Shown here: positions 55,348 to 64,000 of the stretch, in pieces
How the letters are laid out: the number at the start of each line of letters is the position of its first letter
Numbering within the stretch: the first letter of the stretch is position 1
Notes under the pieces: generated by a model
What the model was told of the DNA's origin: nothing
Seen by the model: only the letters and a program-made list of their open reading frames with translations
Databases searched by the model: none
Translations under genes and position numbers: made by a program
DNA from: Rhizoclosmatium globosum
Taxonomy: Eukaryota > Chytridiomycota > Chytridiomycetes > Chytridiales > Chytriomycetaceae
DNA: 64,000 nucleotides
Reading direction: 5' to 3'
Assembly: GCA_002104985.1 (NCBI GenBank)
Contig: MCGO01000020.1
Span: forward strand, 372,001-436,000

Positions 55348-58300
55348 TTATGAGAATATCAAATCTGTCTTGGTCTTTCTGTCCCACATAAGTCTCTCAC
55401 CGCCCTTCTTCACTTCTTTGAAATACCACACGCGATGGAATGGAATCCAATCCTCTCCTTGCTGATCAGCCTTACGAATTGCAAAGTCATTAAACGACAA
55501 CTCCTGCATTCCAGTGAACCTATCCATGTATCCAATCACAAAGTACTCCCGTTCAAATGTGTTATCCCAAAGAATTCTGTTGAAGACATCTTCAGATGAC
55601 CGCAGCTTTCCAGACTTGAAAACATTTGCATTTGATTGAGGGCGCGGAACAATCGGAGCTGTATCCCTACAATTCTCCATGTCGACGTTCTTTTCGGAAT
55701 GTGCAGATTCAGTCTCCAAACTGACCTCCAAGCTTGGTGCTGGAACAAGAGCTTTCACCGCTGATTGCTGTACATGTGATGCATTCATCCACATTCCGTT
55801 CCCATAGTCTTCCATTCTTTGAACATCAGTTACAAAGTTCGACAGCACATTTTCCAATGTTGCAAGAACCTAAAACACAAAAAATTAGCCGTGTCATCGC
55901 GTTCAGAGGGAACAAACCTGTTTCTTTTCAGCAAGAGTCAAAGTCACCGTCGAGTCTTTCTTTGTTAAACCCATAACAAGGCTAGCACTTGTCTCCGGAT
56001 CGTTCTCTGGTAACAGAGCCATTCTCCAAACGGCCTCACACTGATGGATGGACATCTCCGTTGAATCTGAACAACAAGATTCACAAATAGCAGTTCAATC
56101 AACTTTTTGAGTTTTGAAAGTTGCACCAGCGATGGGGCACAAGCCTCGATGTGAACGAATGACGATGAATCCATAATGTGATATGGCTCGGCTGTCACAC
56201 TCAAGTCACTCATACAAGAGCTGGCTCGCTTCAGTTCATTAATCCAGACGTCGCGACTTGACGCCACAACTCCTCGGCAAATGTTCACACCAGACGACCA
56301 CACAAACATTGGATTCCTTTCATCCACGCTGCCACGTGCAACGCTGTCACTGTTGCAATCGATAGGAAGGGTCCAATCTACTTCAAAGCCATAGTACCGA
56401 AAGAATCGTGCAACAAGCTGCGATGCCGTCAATTCATGACCAAAGTTTTCTTGCTCCATCAACTTCACCAACAAAACAGTCAGAGTGTGCGAAGGCGGGT
56501 ACCCCATCTTGACATCATCGACACCCCGCTTCTTTGCCCACACTTTCAAAAACCTGGCGGCAAGTCGGAATTGAGCCCCAACCCTCACCCGCTCCGTCAC
56601 ATACGTAATTCGTCGTTTCTCAACCAATCCTTCCAAAAACCCTGAAATCCGTCTGTAATCCAAATAACTACACAACAACTGCCTCGACTGCTGTGTCATA
56701 ACAGGCATTGAGCAAAGATCATCAAGACCTCCAAACGATTTATCCGAGACACTCCAGATAAAACAGCCATACTGTAAGTCAACTTTCACACCGCATACCA
56801 ATAGTTCGATTAATGGAACTTTCGCAGTGTCAACGATGCGCAGTAGTTTGCAGTCGTCAGGCCATTGGAACTCGTACTTGTCGCCACGAAGGATTGAGAA
56901 AAGTCCCGCGGGAATCATGGAGACACAGAGGACGTCAATGTCAGAGCTTGGAGTGTTGATTCCAAGTGCAAAGGATCCAACGGGTGAGAAGTGGAATGGC
57001 GCGGGATTGAAGCAGAGTCCTAGAAGGACTTGCAACTTTTCGAGGGCTTTCATTCGTCGCTTGTAGTCAGATTCGTCTGGAATAGCGTTTTGGGAACAAA
57101 GGAATTCGTACACGGATGGATCTGAACAAATAACTTTAGTTCAATCGAATCTAGTAAAGAACCTTACCAGCAATAGCATCTTTCGCAAGATCATCAAATG
57201 ATGCATTTAAGTTCACTACTTGAACGTGTGTGCTTTGTGCAGCTGCTCGCACGCATTCAACGTCACAACAAACGCCATAGTGATCAGAGTAATCCTCGAC
57301 GGAGTTGTCTCCAAGAAGCCAACAAGAAACCGGCGAGAACTTCGCACTCCTCAATAAAATACGATCATATCGCCCCTGAACTCCACGTCGCGTTGTTTGT
57401 TCCGCCAATTGATTATGAACCGGGTCATAAGTAAACCCTTCAGCTTCGGGATTAACATCCGTCCACACGTCACTAAACCGTGCAGTTGAGAATGCGTTGT
57501 CCAGTTTAACATCCTTGTGAGAATTAAAGTCTCCAACAACGATAGCTTCAGCGTCCCCCATAAACCGCATCAATGCACGCCATTGATCCCCACGCAGCGA
57601 CGCCTTGTTTCCATTGTAATCACTCGTCAAGTGAACAACACCAACTTTCAGGCCTTCATATGGAGTTATGATTACAGCGCGTTTTCCTTTGGAGAGCGCG
57701 ATTGTGTCGCAGTGGAATGGAACTTTTGAGAGTGCAACGATTCCAGTTGGAATATCATCTTGTTTCGAAACATTGGCGATAGACAAGAAGTATCGCTCTT
57801 GAACCCAAGCTGTGTTTGTTAATACGGTCAGGAAGTGGAGCCCGACTTCTTGAAGACCAATGACGTCAGCGTTACAATCTTCAATGATATTCAAGAGAGT
57901 TTCAAAGCGGTTTCCGGCAGAGTAGTTGGTTGGGTGTTCAGGATCATTCAAGACATTGTATGTGATGATTCGCAACTGCTTCAATGGAGTTGATGATGAT
58001 GTTGGAGGTGTGGCTGCTTCCCATTGCTGAGAACCAATGTTGAATGCAAACGAGTTTGTCGAAACAGATTCAGGTGTCATCCTACTCGTTGACAGAGCCG
58101 GAGCAGTCTCCACCGAGTCCCTCACTCCAAGAGGAACACTTCCGACACAAGAATACACGGCATCCTTCCCACTTCCCTTCGCCATAACCGAAACAGCGGA
58201 CACGTCAACACGGAGTGGGAACCCTTCCGTCGCCTCTAACAACCCTAACATCTCAGCAGCAAGTGCTTCTGCCTCCGCGGCATCCCTCAAACTCGCCATC

Positions 58301-58769
58301 GTCAAATGCGGTCGAAACGCGTGTCGCTCCTTGGGAACATTAGACCGCGCGGGCAAAAGCGATGACAAATCTGACTGTAATGATGTGATGGCATCCCACT
58401 GGTGTTGAGAGGGTTCAAGGACGATCGAAGCACCTTGCTTGTGTGCAAGGATGGAACTGTTCAACGAGATTTCAAGTGATTTGTGGCGGTCGACTATTGG
58501 AGCGAGTGCGGTGCATAGTTGGGCTGCTGTTACTTGTGAGGGTGGGAGTTGGGTTGGAGGGATGAGTGTCAGATGAGCAGGCCTTGTATTGTGAGTTTTT
58601 AGTTGGTGGTTTAAGGATCAACAGTTACATACCATTTATCATAGACTCGATCGTGAGATGCCCTGATTTGGTTGATTGCACTGAGAATGGCGGAATTCTC
58701 TGGTGTTGAGGTGGGTAGAATCACTACAGCAAGACCTGAATGTTCCTCGATATTTCCTACAGCTGACAT
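55348..58769 (-). CDS. 2H phosphoesterase - EEP nuclease - nucleotidyltransferase - MJ1316 fusion protein
   Basis: A protein of over 1,000 residues. Its start, ATG 58769, is set by a 137-nt first exon. Domain 1 (about 45-165) has the paired HxT motifs of 2H phosphoesterases: WPAHLTLIPP and FRPHLTMAS. Domain 2 is an endonuclease/exonuclease/phosphatase fold (ITYNVLNDPEH, VIGLQEVG, VVGDFNSHKD, YSDHYGV). Domain 3 is a poly(A)-polymerase-like nucleotidyltransferase (PVGSFALGINTPSSDIDVLC, MGYPPSHTLTVLLVKLM). Domain 4 at the C-terminus is MJ1316/DUF504 (ILWDNTFEREYFVIGYMDRF, WIPFHRVWYFK, WDRK). These families act on RNA ends with cyclic or 2'-phosphates, so a role in RNA end repair or processing is inferred. 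One base may be missing near 56052. Conserved active-site residues appear present. Confidence 0.85.
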
Positions 58770-59010
58770 TATAATATTCGTCTATTAAGCTTGTTTTGAT
58801 GATCTTCTGGCCAAAGATGAAGAAAAAGTGGACAGTTGTATTGTTGATGATTGTGGCTAAGTTTCTCAATAATGGCCTCTGCCACCATGAATGGTGTCTT
58901 CAAAACGGACTACAAGCTGATAAATACAGAAAATAACAATTAAGAGGGAGTTAAACTTTGAAAATAAGATGAATACGTCATCAAGTTTATAACTACAAAA
59001 ATAGAGTGCC

Positions 59011-60001
59011 TTGAATTCATCATCAAACTCTTCTTCTAATCTTCTTATGCAAGTTGACTTTGACTACAACGGCCTCGGACCAGGCATCAGCAAAGGACTC
59101 TGTGATCTGCGCCCTGAACGACAAGCCCAGATTGAGTACTGGCAGTATTCACCCAGTCCATCCAACTTGACGTCAAACGGAGTTGTCGTTGTTCTTCCCG
59201 GCGCCTTTTCGACACTTCGCCACTTTGCCCCGATCGCCGCCTTTGTCCAACGCCTCGGCTTTTCAGCGCTTTTGTTGAACCACCGCGGCGTCGGCGCGTC
59301 AATGGCAACTTCATCTGAAAAACTGACTACAAAAAGTATGGCACTCGACGCCGCCGCGCTCGTCGGAAAACTTTTCAGTGGCTCAGAAAGGTTCCATCTT
59401 GTTGGATCGTCAATGGGCGGAATGGTGGCTCAGCATTTGGCGGCGATATTGTTGGAGTCAAATAGACTTGCCTCCCTGTTTCTCGCAGTGTCCACTAGCC
59501 AGTTCTCGGACGCTCATTTCTTGATTGGCGCTCTTCCTGGTTTCTTGTTTCTTCCAATCGCGGCGACAACCCTCAATTTATCTCCAGGGGAATTGGTTGA
59601 CAAGTGCTTATGCCCAGAATATCGTGATTCTACTGTTCGAGTTGTAAATAATGGAGTGGAATCTACTTCAAGTGTCGGAAACATCTGGCTCAAGCGATTT
59701 GAGGAAAACTTTGATGATTGGTTCACATTCCGGAATTCAAGCTTATCGGACAACAAATGGCTGCCTCAGGTTCACACCACTGCTCGGATGAAATTCTGAA
59801 GCTCATATCAGATAGCAATGTGCGCGTGTCCGTTTGGATTGCCGAGAAGGATACGTCGATTTCACCCAATCAACAGCATATACTCGCCCAGAAGCTGAAG
59901 GCCGACAAGTTGTGAACCCTAACAGTGGTCATACAATTGATTCACCTCAAGAACGTCAACGCTTTGAAGAGGCACTTCGACACACCTGTTGGAATCGTTG
60001 A
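59011..60001 (+). CDS. Alpha/beta hydrolase
   Basis: The start is best placed at the ATG at 59047 (MQVDFDYNGLG); the frame is open from 59011. The hydrolase core has the oxyanion-side VVVVLPGAF, the LLLNHRGVG turn and the nucleophile elbow GSSMGG (Ser near residue 125). An acid in the IAEKDTSISP region is followed by the histidine in NSGHTIDS. Together these form a plausible Ser-Asp-His triad, as in esterases and lipases; the substrate is unknown. Two single-base losses, near 59729 and 59910, must be corrected to connect the nucleophile half with the histidine half and reach the stop at 60001. No signal peptide. Confidence 0.75.
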
Positions 60002-60039
60002 AAGGTGCAGAATAAACAAGTTTAGATATGTGTTTCTCT

Positions 60040-60246
60040 TTATTCGAATCTGATTCTCAACGCTTTCTCGAAGGCATCATCAATCTGACACATTAAGGAG
60101 TCTACGATGGAGATGACCAAACAGCTGGTACGAGTCGAATTCAATTTCTGCACAACAGCTTTTCGTATAAAAGGACGAGACGCGAGATTTAGACAAAGTG
60201 CGTTCAAGTTCACCAAAATACGTTTCTGGACTTCTTCTATCGGCAT
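60040..60246 (-). CDS. Hypothetical 68-residue protein
   Basis: ATG at 60246 and stop at 60040. The whole product looks alpha-helical (MPIEEVQKRILVNLNAL, VVQKLNSTR, IDDAFEKALRIRFE). No family recognised; it may be the last exon of something longer or a small subunit. It converges on the hydrolase gene with under 40 bp between them. Confidence 0.35.
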   Translation of the reverse strand: MPIEEVQKRILVNLNALCLNLASRPFIRKAVVQKLNSTRTSCLVISIVDSLMCQIDDAFEKALRIRFE

Positions 60247-60501
60247 TTTCACAGCATTTTCACATTTATGCTATCAAAACGTTAGAAACATTCAATAAAA
60301 GCTCGGATTATTCCGATAAACTGTTCGAGTGAGATTCCGTGAAGTACAAGACTGACACACGGTACAGTACTCAATCTCAGAAGCCATCCGTTTCAGTTCC
60401 GGCGTTATTGCGATGGTGCCGATTACAAGCTTTATTATATGTACAAACGAATTCTAACTGTCTCATCTTCTACATATTCATCATCATTAATTTATGTGAA
60501 A

Positions 60502-61607
60502 ATGGCCCACTTCTTCAACGACACACACAACCAAGGCCAATCAGAGCTCCAGTTCCAAAGCTACGACTACCAAGCCTCCCAAAACGACGCCTACAACAAC
60601 TTCAATGCACCCATCCAGTCATCACACTCACAGGCCCAGTCGCAGAACCAGCCGGGCTACGCGAGCCAACCAATGTCAATGCCAATCAGTTGGACGGCCG
60701 CCTTCTCCACAGGCGATTACCCGGACGAGCCGCCGCTTCTCGAGGAACTTGGGATTAACTTTGGGCATATGCGGGACAAGGTTTGTTTGGTCGTTGTTTT
60801 GTGGAGGTTGGGGTTTTAAAATGAGGTGATAGGCGATTTCGGTGCTGAATCCTTTAACGCCGATTGATAAACATGTCTTTGATGAGTCGGATCTGCGGGG
60901 CCTGTGCTCTTTTGCCTGTTGTATGGTGGTTTTCAGTTGTTTGTGAGTGTCATTTCCCCCTTCTCCAGAACAACGTCAGTTAAAATGGAGTATTGTTGGG
61001 CACTTTGTTGACTTTGGTATCGGAGGTACGAAGGAATGTTGATTGGAAGGGAATGTTGCGTGTTGGAACTTGGCCTATAACCTCACCAACAACCCAACAT
61101 TCCAGTCACATACCAACCGAATCTTACTAGATTTAGCGGAACCGATGGCTTCTACTTTCATTACCTCCCGCATATTTGATTTTTATTCACCATATTTTCA
61201 GGCGGTAAAATCCAATTCAACTTTATTTACGGTGTCGCATTACTCGGCTGGCTCTCCATCTACGCGATCCTGAACTTGATGAGCGAATCCGGTATTGATT
61301 CCGCTCGTACTGCGTCCGTCCTTGGATACTGTTTCCTTCCAATGGTTTTGTTGAGTTCCCTGAGTATTCTGTTGCATCTGAGGTATATACTGAGTCCGTT
61401 GGAAACTTCAGTGTGAATTCTTATGAACTATTTGACAGTGGTCCTGTTGGATTCATCATGTCAATCTTTAGTATCTTCTGGTGCACGTACTCTGCAAGTT
61501 TGATGTTTGTCACAGTCCTCAGTATGTCAGATCAACGACTTCTTGTCGCGTACCCTGTTGGTCTCCTCTACTCTGCATTCGCTCTTCTCGTTGTTATGGC
61601 GAAATGA
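60502..61607 (+). CDS. YIP1: Yip1-domain protein (YIPF5/Yip1)
   Basis: Start ATG 60502. A hydrophilic Gln/Ser/Asn-rich N-terminus (about 70 residues) leads to PPLLEELGINFGHMRDK, the conserved Yip1 block, then across introns LNPLTPIDKHVFDESDL. Membrane helices follow (PVLFCLLYGGFQLF, FNFIYGVALLGWLSIYAILNLM, SVLGYCFLPMVLLSSLSILL, ASLMFVTVLSM, YPVGLLYSAFALLVVM). Yip1 binds Rab GTPases in the early secretory pathway and takes part in ER-to-Golgi vesicle formation. About four short introns are present. A GGGG run at 60897-60900 needs one more G to keep the frame into the first helix, again pointing to a homopolymer error. Stop at 61607. Confidence 0.82.
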
Positions 61608-61768
61608 TTCGATCTCTTTGTATCAAGAGCAAAAATAGAATAAAGCCGTCATATATGTCAAATACTAGTCAACTCAATTCGTAGCATCGATTTCCATTTT
61701 CGCCGAAGGAACAACGGTTATGGTGTTTGGATTGGATGAATAACTTTTTATTTCCGACCAAATAGGAC

Positions 61769-63060
61769 TTATTGTGCAGCAGGAAACAGCTGAGACAGTT
61801 TCGTAGCTTGTGCCATCAACTTCTCTCCTTGTTCATTCAAAAGCCCATCCAACTCATCAGCAATAACTTTCAACATCTGTCCAACAGTATCTGTTGCAAT
61901 TTGTTTCACATCTTCAGAAGATAACACGTCGAACGGATTTGCGGCTGTCAAGGATTTCAAATCAGGGAACCGTTTCAACTCGGCATTTTTTTTTACTCAC
62001 CTGCAGCACGTTCTTCCGCTTCCCATCGTTCACGGTCTAACCTCGCCAACTCTTCCAGTTCTTTCAAGCGCGCAAGTTCGGCTTCATACGCTTCGAGCGT
62101 CATGGCTTCTGCCAATGGTTGCGGCTCAACAATTGGTTCCTCAACTTCAACGTCCAACGAAGCAGGTACAATTTCTTGGTCTATAGATGTGTAGTATTGA
62201 TACAGTTTATAGTGTTGGAATACGCTTAAAAAAGGGGTCCCATTTAATTGAATTTGTGGAAAGATATATTAAATGGACGTACCCTTCCATGGCGAAATCA
62301 ACAATAAGTTTCGATTCTTTCGGGCCAAAGAGATCATATCCGTTTGCGGGGCCGCTGTTTGCTGTTACAAGTGCACGAAACTTTTCGAGGGATTTAAGGG
62401 GCGGGGCACCTTTTTCTTCGCCTGTTTGGTGATATAGTCAGTATAATGAAACGTAAAACAAGGAAACAGAACTAGTTATTTTCTTGATTGTGAGTTTCAT
62501 GATGGATAAGAAGCCGCTTGTTTGTGCGGGTGTGAAGCCATTCTCTTTTGCGTGTCTATTGCATAATTAATGCTAGAAATACGACCGGTGCGGTCATCAC
62601 GTACTGGTATATTCCAAACATGTTCCAACAGTAATGCTCGCAATCATTCTTCCCTCCATTGCCCGCAGTTTAGGAATAAAGCGCACTTGCTGTTCATAGA
62701 ATAGAATCAGATCAAATTAGGTGAAGAATAAAGCGAGAGGAGCAACTTGAAGGCTTCATCGATATCCGGAGTTCCATTCAACTCAGTAACTTGCTCTGGA
62801 GTCAAACAAAGCGCGTCCTACCATTTGTAAATAAAAAACGCATTTCCGTTGACAAAGAATAAAAAACTCACGGCAGCAGAATCATCTTCGCCTGTGATGC
62901 TACTAAACTTCATATTCCTTGTTTTTGAAGCACTCTTCACGTCCCTCCCACCACCCCCACCCGCCTTCACTTCCGAAACAGAAGCACCCCCGACACGCGA
63001 CTTTACACCGAGCGAAGACGAGACAGGAGTTTTCTTTGTTGGAGGAGGTTGTGGCGGCAT
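61769..63060 (-). CDS. CFAP119/CCDC189-like axonemal protein
   Basis: A spliced gene with start ATG 63060 (MPPQPPPTKK) and stop 61769. After a Pro/Gly-rich N-terminus comes ALCLTPEQVTELNGTPDIDEAF. Then come RFIPKLRAMEGRMIAS and TVGTCLEYT, and HAKENGFTPAQTSGFLSIM, which strongly resembles the family block F-x-x-E-Q-T-S-x-F-x-S-I. YDLLFGPKES matches the family DLFSPEQ block in position. The C-terminus is an acidic coiled coil (LEAYEAELARLKELEELARL) and an amphipathic tail. The family belongs to the motile cilium, fitting a fungus with flagellated spores. Identity rests on two motifs. Exon borders near 62580 are unsure. Confidence 0.55.
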
Positions 63061-63127
63061 TTCTCTGAATCAAAAAGAAATTGTCTGATTCTTTTAAGTG
63101 ACAGCAAAACAAACCATCGAAAAAAGG

Positions 63128-64000
63128 ATGGAAGCATCCGAGGCGGCATCCCAGTCCAAGAAAGACGCGTTAGAGCGGGCGCGTGCGAGAGTTGCGGATC
63201 GAAAGCGAGGAATTCGGAGTGGAGTTCCGAGTCGAGCGAATGTGGAAGTGGAAGTGGATGTGCTGGGCCTGGCTGGTCGGGCTGCGACTGCCATTGCGAG
63301 TGGTTCAGAACAGGTCTTTGATGCAAGTTTCTGTGTGGATCTTATCTCTTCATTAAAAAGGGGACAGATCATCTTCAGTCAGCAAAGAGTTCGCGGCGTT
63401 CAGACCTTTTGTCACTGGTTTGTGTGTTTGTTTGTCCTCAACCAACCAACCACCGAATGAGTCCTTACTCAACCAAACAACCAAACAACCAACCAAACAA
63501 CACACACCAAACAACACAACTAGATGGACGATGGCCGTGCATCCAAATCCAATTCCAATTCCACCACGTCGTTCAAGTCCGAACCAAAGTCCGAATTCCT
63601 GTCGCCAATCTCGCCAATGACGCCCTTCAAATCGGCCCCGCGCAGATCGTCAAGTGCCCTGAATTTGGAGAGCGCGCGCGACTTGGCCGACGTCGAATTT
63701 GCAAAATCGAGGTACAAACGAATGTCTATTTCACGCGCATCAATTGGCCCAAAGGTGAAGTGCTCCACCTTCTTTTAACTGCTTCAACTGGACTAAAACG
63801 ATGATTGTTAGATGGACTTGGATCCGGCTCCTCCCGCTGGATCACGCGACTTGAGGGCTTCGGTTGGCAGTTTGTTGAGTGGAACTTACCAGAGAAAGCG
63901 TTCCTTGAAGGTCAGTGGTCAGATAGTGTCGTTGGCTGTAAAATAAATTAAAACATCAGGATGATGAAAAGGAACGCGCGAAACGCGAAAAGGATGAATC
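63128..64000 (+). CDS. Partial gene, Ser/Arg-rich protein of unknown function
   Basis: It starts at ATG 63128, 67 bp from the divergent CFAP119-like start, and runs off the window. Exon 1 is charged and helical (SKKDALERARARVADRKRG). A later exon from about 63524 holds Ser/Lys-rich sequence (SEPKSEFLSPISPMTPFKS), and one near 63810 reads MDLDPAPPAGSRDLRAS. The last visible part (DDEKERAKREKDE) is a charged helix. No domain recognised. Intron borders are provisional. The close divergent spacing suggests a shared promoter. Confidence 0.45.

Noticed and set aside
1..64000. CRISPR array or prokaryotic operon structure
   Set aside because: The only regular array is the degenerate 93-bp repeat inside an intron; the spliced genes show a eukaryotic genome.

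Overview
The window reads as nuclear DNA of a zoosporic (chytrid-like) fungus. Genes lie on both strands and are split by many short GT-AG introns, mostly 42-56 nt, and there are no operons. The gene set is fungal: an APSES/ankyrin MBF factor, Cdh1, a Red1-type RNA-decay scaffold, Sec3, a GRAM-TBC RabGAP, SCYL2, SF3A2 and Yip1. A probable axonemal protein (CFAP119/CCDC189-like) points to a flagellated fungus. The species assignment is inference; gene structures were spliced by hand from the sequence.

Layout. 1-3430: a transposon with 133-bp terminal inverted repeats, an intact four-exon IS630/Tc1-mariner DD34E transposase and a convergent four-exon passenger gene of unknown function. 3.7-8.0 kb: FAD monooxygenase, a doubtful small gene, and Cdh1. 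8.1-10.7 kb: a convergent pair of paralogous F-box/plant-type-LRR genes. 11-13.5 kb: gene-poor, with a 5' tRNA half, a hAT remnant and two covarying hairpins. 13.5-18.1 kb: a large multi-exon gene I do not recognise. 18.2-18.6 kb: a 106-bp palindrome and a 3' tRNA half. 18.8-30.3 kb: a C2H2 protein, the MBF factor (with a 93-bp tandem repeat in its long intron) and Red1/ZFC3H1. 30.8-38.8 kb: a GT90 enzyme and three paralogous F-box + UBP zinc finger + DUSP genes surrounding an amino-acid permease. 39-46.6 kb: REEP/Yop1-like, SF3A2, a multi-pass membrane protein, SCYL2 and ARMT1/DUF89. 46.7-55.3 kb: tRNA-Asn, Sec3 and the RabGAP. 55.3-64 kb: a four-domain RNA-end-processing protein, an alpha/beta hydrolase, a small protein, Yip1, the CFAP119-like gene and a partial gene.

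Themes. Membrane traffic is well represented (Sec3, RabGAP, Yip1, SCYL2, REEP). So are ubiquitin-linked functions (Cdh1, five F-box proteins) and RNA metabolism (Red1, SF3A2, 2H-EEP-NTase-MJ1316). From about 32 kb onward many conserved genes carry apparent single-base deletions, including the core splicing gene SF3A2. This looks more like residual long-read sequencing error than gene death, so broken reading frames here should be read with that in mind.
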